From Candidatus Woesebacteria bacterium UBA5073 (lineage in GTDB: Bacteria; Patescibacteriota; Microgenomatia; UBA8517), in assembly GCA_002415845.1 (NCBI GenBank), contig DIAR01000031.1:1-17868 (forward strand): 17,868 nucleotides of DNA, read 5' to 3'. A program made the translations under genes and the position numbers. Within the stretch, counting starts at the first letter, position 1, and each line of letters opens with the position of its first letter. Of this stretch, positions 1-7,728 are shown one piece after another. The notes below the pieces were generated by a model. The model saw only the letters and a program-made list of their open reading frames with translations, made no database searches and had not been told where the DNA came from.

Positions 1-752
1 GTTAAATCTCTGGCCGCCAAGTTTTTCGATTGTTTATCAACGATTGAAAAAGCTTCGTAATAGGAAGCCGGATCGGAATCAAAATGCTCCTCCATGGCAA
101 AAAACTTCTTGATGTCATAACCTTCCCTTAACAAAACCAGGGTAGTAAAAGCTCTGGCCATTCGGCCGTTACCTTCAACAAAAGGATGAATCGCAACCAG
201 AATATAGTGAGCAATCCCCGCTTTTAAGATGGGGTGCATCTCTTTGCTTTCAGAACAATTGAGCCATTCAAAAAAATCTTCAATTAAAAAGGGAACCTCA
301 ATAAAAGGCGGTGGCGAGAAAATAATGTTGCCACTGCCCTCTTCTTTAATGACGACCTGGGTCGTTCTGAAAACACCAATCTTTTCTTCAGCAATAATTT
401 TATAAACCGTCAGCTTATGGATTTCTTTAAGCATCTCCGGCTCATAACCGCCTCTTTTAGAAGATAAGTCACTAATCAGAGTCATCACGTTTCTAAAATT
501 GATGACTTCCTGAATATCACGGGCTCTTCCGTAGACTTCTTCTCCTTCCAAGACTTTCTTGGTCTGAATCAAAGTCAAATCGTTCCCCTCAATGTGCGTT
601 CCGTGATAAACAGCTCTAACAACAGCATCGGATTGAAACTGTTTTTCAAAGGAAGGTACCAAGGGAGCGGACTCAATAATTTCTTTGGCGGCTTCAATCA
701 CGCCAATACTTTTCAAGATTTTATTGGAAATATTGTATCTTGGAGAATACAT
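1..752 (-). CDS. Fic-domain protein (partial, C-terminus beyond window start)
   Basis: About 250 residues are visible, and the C-terminal end runs off the window. The complete Fic active-site motif HPFVEGNGRMAR is at residues 189-200, with the His, the acidic residue and the GNGR phosphate loop all present. Catalytic competence, normally AMP transfer from ATP to a hydroxyl side chain of a target protein, is therefore expected. An N-terminal GTHIEGN segment (residues 51-57) matches the region that carries the autoinhibitory Glu in many Fic proteins. The start MYSPRYN is chosen because the upstream in-frame codons run into a stop, and because a -10-like TAATAT lies exactly 6 nt before this ATG. 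The gene is last in a minus-strand run after the 83-residue ORF, but it appears to have its own promoter. It could be a toxin-like or a housekeeping AMPylator; no antitoxin is recognisable in the window. The family call is firm and the target is unknown. Confidence 0.88.
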   Translation of the reverse strand, partial: MYSPRYNISNKILKSIGVIEAAKEIIESAPLVPSFEKQFQSDAVVRAVYHGTHIEGNDLTLIQTKKVLEGEEVYGRARDIQEVINFRNVMTLISDLSSKRGGYEPEMLKEIHKLTVYKIIAEEKIGVFRTTQVVIKEEGSGNIIFSPPPFIEVPFLIEDFFEWLNCSESKEMHPILKAGIAHYILVAIHPFVEGNGRMARAFTTLVLLREGYDIKKFFAMEEHFDSDPASYYEAFSIVDKQSKNLAARDL

Positions 753-758
753 ATCCCT

Positions 759-788
759 ATATTACCGCATTTTTTGCGGAAATAACAA
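759..788 (-). promoter_or_regulatory. Promoter of the Fic gene with an inverted repeat in the spacer
   Basis: Read on the minus strand, TTGTTA (788-783), an 18-bp spacer and TAATAT (764-759) precede the ATG at 752 by 6 nt. This places +1 on or next to the A of ATG, so a leaderless transcript is inferred. The spacer contains the perfect inverted repeat CCGCA-N5-TGCGG (765-779), between the -35 and -10 boxes, where a repressor could bind. Confidence 0.5.
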
Positions 789-819
789 TTTTATTTTAAG
801 AAATGTTCTTCTTGGAGAG

Positions 820-1071
820 TTAATCGTCTTTGGCGCCCTTCATTGGTCGTCCGGCTTCTTCAAATTTCTCAGCCGCTTCTTTCCCCATCTGGGAAAGAGG
901 ATCTACCGGTCCACTCAAACCTTCCTCAGGCGAAATCTCAGGTGGTTCTGCACCGAAGGTAACAGCGTCGACTTTTTTAAACCATTCCGGATGCTCTCGC
1001 CTGGCCTTATCCATGGTTTCTTTGTGCCTTAGATTGGCTTTTTCTATTTTCTCGGCCATTGTCTCTGCCAT
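820..1071 (-). CDS. Hypothetical 83-aa charged protein
   Basis: I do not recognise this small protein. It is rich in Lys and Glu, has no cysteine, no membrane segment and no signal peptide. The N-terminal half (residues 1-32) looks helical and amphipathic (MAEKIEKANLRHKETMDKAR). The middle is Pro/Glu-rich and probably disordered (residues 42-55). A second Met at position 5 is a possible alternative start. It follows recF by 9 nt on the same strand. TAAAAT, whose first three bases are the recF stop codon, stands exactly 6 nt before ATG, so it may also be transcribed from its own leaderless promoter. There is no Shine-Dalgarno sequence. An open frame on the opposite strand here looks like an antisense shadow. 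Confidence 0.6.
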   Translation of the reverse strand: MAETMAEKIEKANLRHKETMDKARREHPEWFKKVDAVTFGAEPPEISPEEGLSGPVDPLSQMGKEAAEKFEEAGRPMKGAKDD

Positions 1072-1077
1072 AATTTG

Positions 1078-1083
1078 ATTTTA
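1078..1083 (-). promoter_or_regulatory. Putative -10 box (TAAAAT) overlapping the recF stop codon
   Basis: TAAAAT (1083-1078 on the minus strand) begins with the TAA stop of recF and is followed by exactly 6 nt and then the ATG of the 83-aa ORF. This is the same spacing as at the fic, exonuclease, ftsH and trpS starts. No convincing -35 box is visible, so this is a weaker call. Confidence 0.35.
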
Positions 1084-2160
1084 GGCCGCTAATTTAATTT
1101 TTTCCACTTTTTTAAAACCCATTAAGAAATGCGGGTCGGCTGTCGTGATTACCGTTTGTTGGTGTTTGGCAACCTTCATGACAATATCCCGGTGTTTGTG
1201 ATCCAGTTCGGAGAAGATATCGTCCAATAAAAGAGTCGGTCTTTCTCCCAAAACACTTTCGATAAAAGATAATTCGGCCAACTTTAACCAGAGGATTCCC
1301 ATCCGTTGCTCCCCCCTTGAGCCATAGACGTTTAAGTTTCTTTCAACTTTGTATTTGGAATTATCAATCTTAAAAATTAAATCATCCCGGTGTGGTCCAA
1401 CCAGAGTGGTGGCGGCTGATACTTCTTCTTCGGCATATTGTTCCAGTCTGCCTTCCGAAATGGCGCTTTTGTCATATACCAGTCTGAATTTCTGATCATC
1501 CAAGGGTTTAGTCTGATTGGCAAAAGCCACAAATTCTTCTCTTTTGGAAGAGAGATAGTCTCCGTTTTTAATGAGGAGTTTATCCCAAAAAAGAAGCTGA
1601 GACCGGGACAGACCTTCTTCCCTGATTCTTAAAAGAAGTCTATTTCTTTGTTTTAAACCTTTCTCGTAGGAAAGACTGGCCCTTCGGTATTCCCGATCGA
1701 CCTGGGACAACACATTATCTAAAAATTTCCGTCTTAAGGTGGGTGCCTCGGTTATTAAATCCAAATCCCAAGGACCAAACAAAACAACCGAAAAATTCCC
1801 CGCAAAATCAATTAAGCGTTTGGGCAGACCATTTACCAGCATTCTTTTTCGGGCAATCTTTTCCGGTCTTTGAGCCCCGATATCAATCATTCCCCGGGTC
1901 AGAATGGCATCAAGGGCTACTTTTCCGTTTTTGTTTATTACCCTAGCTTCCACCCTGGCCAAATCTTTCTCATAGGCCACCATTTCTTCCTCCAGTTTGG
2001 CCCTGAAGCTTTTTCCGGATGAGGCTAAATACAATGCTTCCAATAAGTTGGTTTTACCAACCGCATTTGAGCCGACAATGACGGTAATCGCCGGCGAAAA
2101 AAGGAAAGAGGCTTTCTTGAAATTTCTAAAAGCGGAAAGATTTAATTTAGCAATCAGCAT
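1081..2160 (-). CDS. recF: DNA replication and repair protein RecF
   Basis: RecF is an SMC/ABC-like ATPase that acts with RecO and RecR to load RecA at single-strand gaps. The 359-residue length is normal for the family. The Walker A loop GSNAVGKT is at residues 30-37, following the family-typical opening LNLSAFRNF. Near the C-terminus are the ABC signature region GSRGEQR and the Walker B/D-loop TLLLDDIFSELD, so all ATPase elements are intact. The start is the first ATG of the frame, with no Shine-Dalgarno sequence; TATACT lies 9 nt upstream, suggesting a very short leader. The gene sits 38 bp after mutM. With the 5'-3' exonuclease further upstream, this makes a DNA repair neighbourhood instead of the classical dnaA-dnaN-recF-gyrB order. 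Confidence 0.95.
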   Translation of the reverse strand: MLIAKLNLSAFRNFKKASFLFSPAITVIVGSNAVGKTNLLEALYLASSGKSFRAKLEEEMVAYEKDLARVEARVINKNGKVALDAILTRGMIDIGAQRPEKIARKRMLVNGLPKRLIDFAGNFSVVLFGPWDLDLITEAPTLRRKFLDNVLSQVDREYRRASLSYEKGLKQRNRLLLRIREEGLSRSQLLFWDKLLIKNGDYLSSKREEFVAFANQTKPLDDQKFRLVYDKSAISEGRLEQYAEEEVSAATTLVGPHRDDLIFKIDNSKYKVERNLNVYGSRGEQRMGILWLKLAELSFIESVLGERPTLLLDDIFSELDHKHRDIVMKVAKHQQTVITTADPHFLMGFKKVEKIKLAA

Positions 2161-2198
2161 GTGCCAAATAGTATATTACAAAATTTAAATTAAAGAAG

Positions 2199-3050
2199 TT
2201 AAATTTTCTGGCAAACGGGACAAAAGTAAGTTCCCCTTCCTCCGAATTTCATTTTCTCAATCTTGGCTTTCTTGCACCTCGTGCAAAGATCGCCTTTGCG
2301 GTCATAAATTAAAAAGTGTTCCTGATATTTTCCCTCCAGTCCTTCCGGAGTGACATAAGCATTTTCGCTTGAGCCTTTTGTTTCAATACTCTTCTTCAAA
2401 ACAGCAATCACGGCTTTAAACAAAGCTTTTTTTTCTTTTAAGGACAAACTATTGGAAGCCCTCTTTGGGTAAATCCTGGCTTCCCATAAAGCATCGTTGG
2501 CATAAATGTTACCTACTCCCCCGATTTTCTCCTGATTCATCAAAAGAAGTTTTACCGGTGTTTTGTACTTGCTTAATATTTCAATAAATTTCTCTTCGGT
2601 TAAATCCTTAAAAGGTTCCGGTCCAAGTTTTTCAATGAATTTTGTTTTTTCAACCTCACTGGTTTTAACTACCCTAATCCAACCGAATTTACGATAGTCG
2701 TTAAAGTAAAACATTCCCCCTTTATCCAGATGGAAAATAACGTGAGTGTGTTTTCCGGGAACACCACCAATGACTTTGGCCGAGAATTCAGGCGGGTTTT
2801 TTAAGTTGGGCCCACGGTAAAGTGGCTGCCCGGTCATTTTCAGATGCATTAAGGCGGTGTAGCCGTTATCCAAATCAATGGCAATGACTTTACTGAAACG
2901 CCTGATCTTGATAATCTTTCCGCCTTCCAGCTTATCTTCGTCTTCTTTGAGGGTTTTCCGGAAACGAACTTCAACTTCTTTGATCGTGTGCCCCACTAAA
3001 TACTTCTCCAGGCCCTTTTTTATTGTTTCGACTTCCGGAAGTTCAGGCAT
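2199..3050 (-). CDS. mutM: Formamidopyrimidine-DNA glycosylase (Fpg/MutM)
   Basis: A bifunctional base-excision glycosylase/AP lyase that removes 8-oxoguanine and formamidopyrimidines. The start is set by chemistry: after Met removal the N-terminal Pro is the nucleophile, so the protein must begin MPELPEVET (ATG at 3050). An upstream TTG in frame would bury that Pro. Visible elements are P2 and E3, the catalytic-domain Lys in RRFSK (about residue 54), the helix-two-turn-helix segment around EKIGGVGNIYANDALWEARI, and a C-terminal zinc finger with two CxxC pairs (CTRC and CPVC) plus the conserved Arg in GGRGTY. The length of 283 aa is slightly above E. coli Fpg. The start overlaps the last 8 bp of the glycosyltransferase gene, suggesting translational coupling. 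All key residues are present. Confidence 0.96.
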   Translation of the reverse strand: MPELPEVETIKKGLEKYLVGHTIKEVEVRFRKTLKEDEDKLEGGKIIKIRRFSKVIAIDLDNGYTALMHLKMTGQPLYRGPNLKNPPEFSAKVIGGVPGKHTHVIFHLDKGGMFYFNDYRKFGWIRVVKTSEVEKTKFIEKLGPEPFKDLTEEKFIEILSKYKTPVKLLLMNQEKIGGVGNIYANDALWEARIYPKRASNSLSLKEKKALFKAVIAVLKKSIETKGSSENAYVTPEGLEGKYQEHFLIYDRKGDLCTRCKKAKIEKMKFGGRGTYFCPVCQKI

Positions 3051-4149
3051 ATTTAGCAATAATTGCTTTCATCTTCTTGATAAATGTTTCTTTTGAAAAC
3101 TTCAGGGCGTTTTCTTGTAATGCTCCTCTTTCCCATTTTTGCTGATTAAACCTTTTTATGGCTTCTTCAATCGTCTTTTCATCTGTTTCGTTAATCAAAA
3201 TTCCGGTTACCCCATCAACAACCGACTCCCTAAATCCTCCTCCATTAAAGGCTATGACAGGTGTTCCGGCCGCTTGGGCTTCAACCACCGTCATCCCGAA
3301 ATCTTCATCCCGGGCCAGAGCTATAAAACCTTTGGCTTTGCCGTAAAGCTGATAAAGGGCATCATCATCGACCCTGCCCAAAAGTTCCACATTGCCTCCC
3401 GAAAGTTTTATTAATTTATCTTTCACTTCGGTAAAACCGGAGGCTTCACCGACAATTTTTAAATTAAAGCCGATTTTTTTGGCCGCTTTGGCTGCCGCTT
3501 CCAGTCCTTTGGCTCCAACCAATCTGGAAACAATCAGGAAATAATTTTCTTTTTGACAGTTTTTGGTTTTGGCCATGATTTCTTCAACATTAACCGGCGG
3601 GTAAATAACGACTGAATCCTTCCGATAGAATTTGGCAATTCTTTTTTTGACGTTTTCTGAATTCGCAACGAATTGATCAACCGTCTGAGCGGTCTTAAAG
3701 TCATAGATTCTTAAGAAATGGCTGACGATGGCCGCATAGATTTTAACCGGCCAATATTTGGTAAAGCCAACCGACATTTCATAGCCGTAGAGCCACCTGG
3801 GTGGCGTATGGCAATAACAAATAACTTTTGTTTTGGAGCCCACTTTAAAACCGCGGGTCACATACCAACTGGCCGAAGTAATTACCAAATCATAGCCAGA
3901 TAAATCAAAACTCTTCCAAATCGTCGGGATCAGAAATCTTAAAGGAGAATAGAGCCGCCAGGTTTTTAAAAGAGGAGCCAGCTTACTTTCGATAATCCTG
4001 CGGTTATGGAATTCTTTTTCGGCCGTTGAACCTTTAACCTTAAAAGCCGTATAAATTGGAGCTTCTGGAAAGAGTTCTGATAGAACTCTCAAAACTCTCT
4101 CCGCTCCCCCGTATTCTTTAATGTAGTCATGAACCAGTGCAACTTTCAT
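3043..4149 (-). CDS. GT4-family glycosyltransferase
   Basis: This 368-residue protein has the two-domain GT-B architecture of glycosyltransferase family 4, enzymes that transfer a sugar from a nucleotide-sugar (or GDP-mannose) donor to a lipid-linked or nascent polysaccharide acceptor. The N-terminus shows the typical Gly-rich loop MKVALVHDYIKEYGGAERV. The C-terminal donor domain has the EX7E element EDFGMTVVE followed by AQAAGTPVIAFNGGG and the VVDGVTGIL tail motif. No membrane helix is visible; peripheral membrane association is usual for the family. It lies 20 bp after the exonuclease gene and overlaps mutM. The functional link to the repair genes is unclear and may only reflect tight packing. 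Donor and acceptor cannot be read from sequence. The start ATG has no good Shine-Dalgarno sequence; TAGAAT lies 4 nt upstream. Confidence 0.9.
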   Translation of the reverse strand: MKVALVHDYIKEYGGAERVLRVLSELFPEAPIYTAFKVKGSTAEKEFHNRRIIESKLAPLLKTWRLYSPLRFLIPTIWKSFDLSGYDLVITSASWYVTRGFKVGSKTKVICYCHTPPRWLYGYEMSVGFTKYWPVKIYAAIVSHFLRIYDFKTAQTVDQFVANSENVKKRIAKFYRKDSVVIYPPVNVEEIMAKTKNCQKENYFLIVSRLVGAKGLEAAAKAAKKIGFNLKIVGEASGFTEVKDKLIKLSGGNVELLGRVDDDALYQLYGKAKGFIALARDEDFGMTVVEAQAAGTPVIAFNGGGFRESVVDGVTGILINETDEKTIEEAIKRFNQQKWERGALQENALKFSKETFIKKMKAIIAKYA

Positions 4150-4169
4150 CTTCTTTATTCTACCCTTTT

Positions 4170-5069
4170 TTAGATTAAGGTCATCTGTTTAGCCTGATCT
4201 TGTTCCTGACCGACCTTTTTAACTCTTTCGGTTAAGGTTTTAAAACCATATTCGGAAAAAAGAGCCAGGACTTCTTGATTATCAACATCCCAATCGTCTG
4301 CCTTCTCAAGGTCAAGTTTAATGCCCTTAACATCACAAACAATCGTGGCCAGGTGATGCGACATTAAAGCGTCTTTTTTGCCCTTAATAAGCTTCTCTGA
4401 TACCTTAGGCGGAATTTCTTCAAGGTGTTTATAAATATCATCAACCGATTGGTATTTGCCCAAAAGGGTAATGGCCGTTTTCGGACCGATTCCCGGCACC
4501 CCTTTGTAATTATCAGAAGAATCCCCCACTAAAGCTTTATAATCGGGAATCAGGGATGGAACCAAACCCATTCTTTCAACCACTTCCTCAATTTTATAAA
4601 GCTTCCCTTGAGACAGTCCTAAAAGAGGCATATAAACAAAGGTCGTGCTATTTACGAGCTGTAGAATATCCCTGTCCCCCGTTACGATAACGACTTCGGC
4701 TTTTCCCTTGGCCTGTTTAGTTAAGGTACCAATGACATCATCGGCTTCAAAACCGGGTTTGGAAAAGAGAGGAATCTTGAAAGCCCGAACCGTGTCTTTG
4801 GCTTTGGCAAACTGGGAAGATAACTCGTCAGCCGTTTTTGGCCGGTGGGCCTGATAGGCCTTAAATTCTTTTTGCCGGAAAGTTTTTTCTTTTTCATCCA
4901 TACAAACAATCAAATGAGTTGGTTTTAAATCCTGAATTACTCTTAAAAGCATGGAAACCAAACCGTAAACGGCATTAATCGGTTCCCCGGTTTTAGTTGT
5001 TAAAGGAGGAAGAGCATGGAAGGCCCGGTGAAGAATGGCATGACCGTCAATAATGACCAACTTATCCAT
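4170..5069 (-). CDS. Stand-alone 5'-3' exonuclease (DNA polymerase I N-terminal domain type)
   Basis: This 299-residue FEN/PIN-like nuclease corresponds to the 5'-nuclease domain of DNA polymerase I, without the polymerase. It would remove RNA primers and flaps during lagging-strand maturation and repair. Acidic metal-binding clusters are visible: IDGHAILHRAF at the N-terminus, FEADDVIGTL in the middle, VTGDRDILQLV, and VGDSSDNYKGVPGIGPKTA, which joins the last Asp residues to the helix-hairpin-helix. MDKLVIIDG is the natural start: family members begin just there, and an extended -10 (TGGTACAAT) ends 6 nt before this ATG. The longer reading frame upstream encodes an unrelated hydrophobic tail and would need to cross that promoter. 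It heads the minus-strand block through the glycosyltransferase and mutM. The polymerase part is presumably encoded elsewhere, which cannot be checked here. Confidence 0.93.
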   Translation of the reverse strand: MDKLVIIDGHAILHRAFHALPPLTTKTGEPINAVYGLVSMLLRVIQDLKPTHLIVCMDEKEKTFRQKEFKAYQAHRPKTADELSSQFAKAKDTVRAFKIPLFSKPGFEADDVIGTLTKQAKGKAEVVIVTGDRDILQLVNSTTFVYMPLLGLSQGKLYKIEEVVERMGLVPSLIPDYKALVGDSSDNYKGVPGIGPKTAITLLGKYQSVDDIYKHLEEIPPKVSEKLIKGKKDALMSHHLATIVCDVKGIKLDLEKADDWDVDNQEVLALFSEYGFKTLTERVKKVGQEQDQAKQMTLI

Positions 5070-5075
5070 ATGCGC

Positions 5076-5084
5076 ATTGTACCA
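5076..5084 (-). promoter_or_regulatory. Extended -10 promoter of the exonuclease gene (leaderless)
   Basis: TGGTACAAT on the minus strand (5084-5076) is an extended -10 element. The last T is 7 nt from the A of the exonuclease ATG, so +1 is expected at the start codon. The same nonamer drives the intron-containing tRNA at 9583-9591. Confidence 0.55.
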
Positions 5085-5091
5085 GATTAAA

Positions 5092-5120
5092 TAGACACTT
5101 TTAAAAAGGCGTGTTAAAAT
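5092..5120 (+). promoter_or_regulatory. Promoter of the 115-aa ORF
   Basis: TAGACA (5092-5097), a 17-bp spacer and TAAAAT (5115-5120) precede the ATG at 5129 by 8 nt. A transcript starting near 5127 would carry almost no leader. It is back to back with the exonuclease promoter: the two -10 elements point apart within 45 bp. Confidence 0.5.
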
Positions 5121-5128
5121 CCCAAGGC

Positions 5129-5476
5129 ATGAAACAAGAAGCACAACGGGCAAAGTATACTGATTATTCAGACAGGGAAATTTTTGTTGAGATGCTTGAG
5201 GAACAAGCTAAGGCAATAGTAAACAAAGGAGAATTCTTCATTATTGGTATCTCTTGTCGTAAGGGCAGCAATCAATACAATGTTATCCATCCGGCTTCTA
5301 TGAATTCCGGTTCGATTTCTGAGCAGATGAAGTTAATCGAAGAGAGTGCTTATGAACACGCGGTAAAACCTTTAATCACTAATCAAATGACTGAGGGTAA
5401 TCCATCGCTCGGTTGGTTTGTTATTTCTCCCGTAGATCTTGAGAAATTGGATCTTCACAAAACCACAGTCGTCTAA
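5129..5476 (+). CDS. Hypothetical 115-aa protein
   Basis: I do not recognise this protein. It is soluble in appearance, with a charged N-terminal helix (residues 1-35), a beta-like hydrophobic strand EFFIIGISC around 37-45, and a second strand GWFVISPVDLEKL near the C-terminus. There is one Cys and no metal-binding pattern. ATG 5129 is preferred over the in-frame GTG at 5111 because the GTG overlaps the inferred -10 box. It is the only plus-strand gene in the first 9.6 kb, divergent from the exonuclease and convergent with ftsH with a 9-bp gap and no visible terminator. A solitary plus-strand gene in a minus-strand block could be a recent arrival, but its composition is not obviously different. 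Confidence 0.65.
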   Translation: MKQEAQRAKYTDYSDREIFVEMLEEQAKAIVNKGEFFIIGISCRKGSNQYNVIHPASMNSGSISEQMKLIEESAYEHAVKPLITNQMTEGNPSLGWFVISPVDLEKLDLHKTTVV

Positions 5477-5485
5477 AAGAAGCGT

Positions 5486-7348
5486 TTATTTTGAGTCTTT
5501 TTTGGCTACAATCTCATCAAATTGGTCCTTATCAAGGGTTTCTTTTATCATTAAGACTTCAACCACTTTATCCAGGGTTTTGCGGTTTTTGGAAATAACC
5601 AAGACGGCTTCTTTATAACAGCCATCAATGATTTTTTTGACTTCCAAATCGATTTTTTCCTGAATGGCCGGTGAGTTTTGCGGTCCTTCATACCATTCCG
5701 TATTGCCGAATTCACCAAATTCCGAATTGGCCCCGAAGTTAATTGGCCCAAGGGAACTCATGCCAAAATCAATCACCATCGCCTTGGCATATTTGGTCGC
5801 GTTTTTAATATCATTGGCCGCACCGGCCGTATATTCTTTGAAGACTATCTCTTCGGCAGCTCTTCCCCCCAACATGGCGGTTATGGCTTGCAGGAGCCTG
5901 GTCTTGGTTTCGTGTGTTCTATCCGTAACCGGTGAGATTTCGGTGTGTCCCAAACTCATACCTCTGGCCACAATGGAAATCCTTTGCACAGGATCGGCTT
6001 TAGGCAGGAAGTGCGCCACAATCGCATGACCGGCTTCATGATATGCCGTGATATTTTTGTCTTCGTCAGTTTGGATTCTTTTCTTGGCCGGTCCTAATTT
6101 AACCTTGGTGGCCGCTTCTTCAATATCGCTCATGAAGATTTCACTTTTGTCCTGTCTGGCCGCAAAGATGGCGGCTTCATTGAGCATGTTTTCCAAATCA
6201 GCTCCCGAAAAACCAACCGTCCGATCGGAGATTCGGCTCCAATCAATCCCTTTCCCGAATTTTTTACCTCTGGCATGGATTTTAAGAATAGCCAGCCTTC
6301 CCTCTTTGTCCGGCATATCCAAAGTCACTCTTCGATCAAACCGACCGGGTCTTAGAAGAGCCGGATCCAATAAATCGCCTCGGTTGGTAGCGGCAATAAC
6401 CACGACATTATCATTGGGCGTAAAACCGTCCATCTCAACCAGGATCTGATTTAAGGTCTGTTCCCGCTCATCATGTCCCCCCATTAAACCCTTGCCCCGT
6501 TGCCTCCCTATGGCGTCAATTTCATCAATAAAGATGATTGAAGGAGCTGCTAATTTGGCCTGGCTGAATAAATCCCTGGCCCTTGATGCTCCCACCCCAA
6601 CCAACATTTCCATAAATTCAGATCCGGCCATACTGAAAAAAGGAACGGCTGCCTCTCCGGCAACGGCTCTGGCCAACAGAGTTTTTCCGACTCCTGCCGG
6701 ACCAAAAAGAAGAACCCCTTTGGGTGTTCTGGCCCCAATTTTTCTATACTTAGCCGGACTTTTTAAGAAATCGACAATCTCTTCCAATTCTTTTTTGGCA
6801 TCTTCAACCCCGGCCACATCATTGAAAGTAACCGCCTGTTTACCTTTGGCAAACAATTTGGCTTTGGATCGGCCAAAGGAAAAAATATCTTGTGCTCCTT
6901 TATTCTGGGCTTTAATGATGAAAAAGAAAAAACCAACCAGTAAAGCAATCGGGAGAATGACACCCAAAATTTCACCAACGGCTTTACTGACCGATTGGTC
7001 AACAATCGTGTAGTTAACACTTCCGGGATCAATTTTGTATTTATCTAAAAGGTCGGTAAAGCTCTCATTGGTTTCCTTATTGGTGTATTTAACGCTCTGA
7101 TCCTTATAAGTCAGAATCACCTTTTCACTTTCAATCATTGTCTTTTCGACTTTACCGGCCTTGATATCGTTTAAGGCTTGGGAAATCTCAATCTTCGAAG
7201 AGTCACCTTTCAATTCAAAAAAAGAGATAACGAGGGGCACCAGGAAAAAAAGAGCGAAAAGACCAAGAAGCAGAGTGCGGAAGTTGAACTTAAACTTCAA
7301 TTGAATATTTTTGGTGTTTTTATTTTTGGTAGAAAAGTAATTCTTCAT
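5486..7348 (-). CDS. ftsH: ATP-dependent zinc metalloprotease FtsH
   Basis: A membrane-anchored AAA+ protease that degrades misfolded membrane proteins and regulatory substrates as a hexamer. Two membrane helices flank a small extracytoplasmic domain: about residues 25-45 and 125-147. The AAA module has Walker A GPAGVGKT (about 216-223), Walker B IIFIDEIDA (about 271-279) and the second region of homology ATNRGDLLDPALLRPGRFDRR. The protease domain has HEAGH (about 437-441) and a downstream Asp in AGAANDI as third zinc ligand. The pore-loop motif reads MLVGVGAS, with Leu where the usual aromatic Phe (FVG) stands. Length is 620 aa. ATG 7348 is preferred to the GTG one codon upstream because TGTTATAAT ends exactly 6 nt before it. 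It has its own promoter and is the only gene in its transcription unit. Confidence 0.97.
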   Translation of the reverse strand: MKNYFSTKNKNTKNIQLKFKFNFRTLLLGLFALFFLVPLVISFFELKGDSSKIEISQALNDIKAGKVEKTMIESEKVILTYKDQSVKYTNKETNESFTDLLDKYKIDPGSVNYTIVDQSVSKAVGEILGVILPIALLVGFFFFIIKAQNKGAQDIFSFGRSKAKLFAKGKQAVTFNDVAGVEDAKKELEEIVDFLKSPAKYRKIGARTPKGVLLFGPAGVGKTLLARAVAGEAAVPFFSMAGSEFMEMLVGVGASRARDLFSQAKLAAPSIIFIDEIDAIGRQRGKGLMGGHDEREQTLNQILVEMDGFTPNDNVVVIAATNRGDLLDPALLRPGRFDRRVTLDMPDKEGRLAILKIHARGKKFGKGIDWSRISDRTVGFSGADLENMLNEAAIFAARQDKSEIFMSDIEEAATKVKLGPAKKRIQTDEDKNITAYHEAGHAIVAHFLPKADPVQRISIVARGMSLGHTEISPVTDRTHETKTRLLQAITAMLGGRAAEEIVFKEYTAGAANDIKNATKYAKAMVIDFGMSSLGPINFGANSEFGEFGNTEWYEGPQNSPAIQEKIDLEVKKIIDGCYKEAVLVISKNRKTLDKVVEVLMIKETLDKDQFDEIVAKKDSK

Positions 7349-7354
7349 CACGGA

Positions 7355-7363
7355 ATTATAACA
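7355..7363 (-). promoter_or_regulatory. Extended -10 promoter of ftsH (leaderless)
   Basis: TGTTATAAT on the minus strand (7363-7355) is a perfect extended -10 element with the consensus hexamer TATAAT. It is followed by TCCGTG and then ATG. Transcription starting at the usual distance would begin at the start codon. No Shine-Dalgarno sequence is present. Confidence 0.6.
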
Positions 7364-7391
7364 CTAATAAAGCTTTAGTTTCAGAAAAAAC

Positions 7392-7727
7392 TTAGTGAAC
7401 TTTTGTTCCGGGGGCTATTTCCTTTTCAGGAATAAGCAAAACACAATCTGCCCCATCTTCGGTTTCGGCCGCCACAATCATTCCTTGTGACTCTTCCCCC
7501 ATCATCTTCCTTGATTCCAAATTAAAAACAAAGACAAAGCTCTTTTTTTCTAAATCGGAAGGCTCATACCATTTTTTAATGGCCGAGAAGATAATTCTCT
7601 CTCCCAAATCACCAAAAAAGACTTTAAGTCTAAGAAGCTTGTTGCTTTCGGGAACTTCCAAAGCTTCAACAACTTTTCCCACCCGAAAATCAATTTTGGC
7701 AAAATCATCTATGGTAATTGTGTCCAT
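7392..7727 (-). CDS. tRNA-binding OB-fold protein (Trbp111 / MetRS C-terminal domain type)
   Basis: This 111-residue protein matches the tRNA-binding OB-fold found as a free dimer (Trbp111), as the C-terminal domain of many methionyl-tRNA synthetases, and in CsaA and EMAP-II. Family hallmarks seen are the opening IDDFAKIDFRVGKVVEA, the core VPESNKLLRLKVFFGDLGER, the NLESRKMMGEESQGMIVAA segment, and the C-terminal PEKEIAPGTKV. It binds the outside corner of tRNA and improves aminoacylation, or acts as a general tRNA chaperone. The start codon follows the trpS stop codon by one base (TAAGATG), so the two are translationally coupled and probably one operon. A CsaA-like chaperone role cannot be excluded; the SRKMMG element fits the MetRS-associated type best. 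Confidence 0.85.
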   Translation of the reverse strand: MDTITIDDFAKIDFRVGKVVEALEVPESNKLLRLKVFFGDLGERIIFSAIKKWYEPSDLEKKSFVFVFNLESRKMMGEESQGMIVAAETEDGADCVLLIPEKEIAPGTKVH

Positions 7728-7728
7728 C

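Noticed and set aside
5070..5153. N-terminal extension of the exonuclease (start near 5153)
   Set aside because: It crosses the divergent promoter region and encodes a tail absent from the 5'-nuclease family; MDKLVIIDG is the family start.
6492..7013. A 173-codon open frame on the plus strand opposite ftsH
   Set aside because: It is fully antisense to a clear ftsH reading frame, has no family motif, and arises from codon bias of the coding strand.
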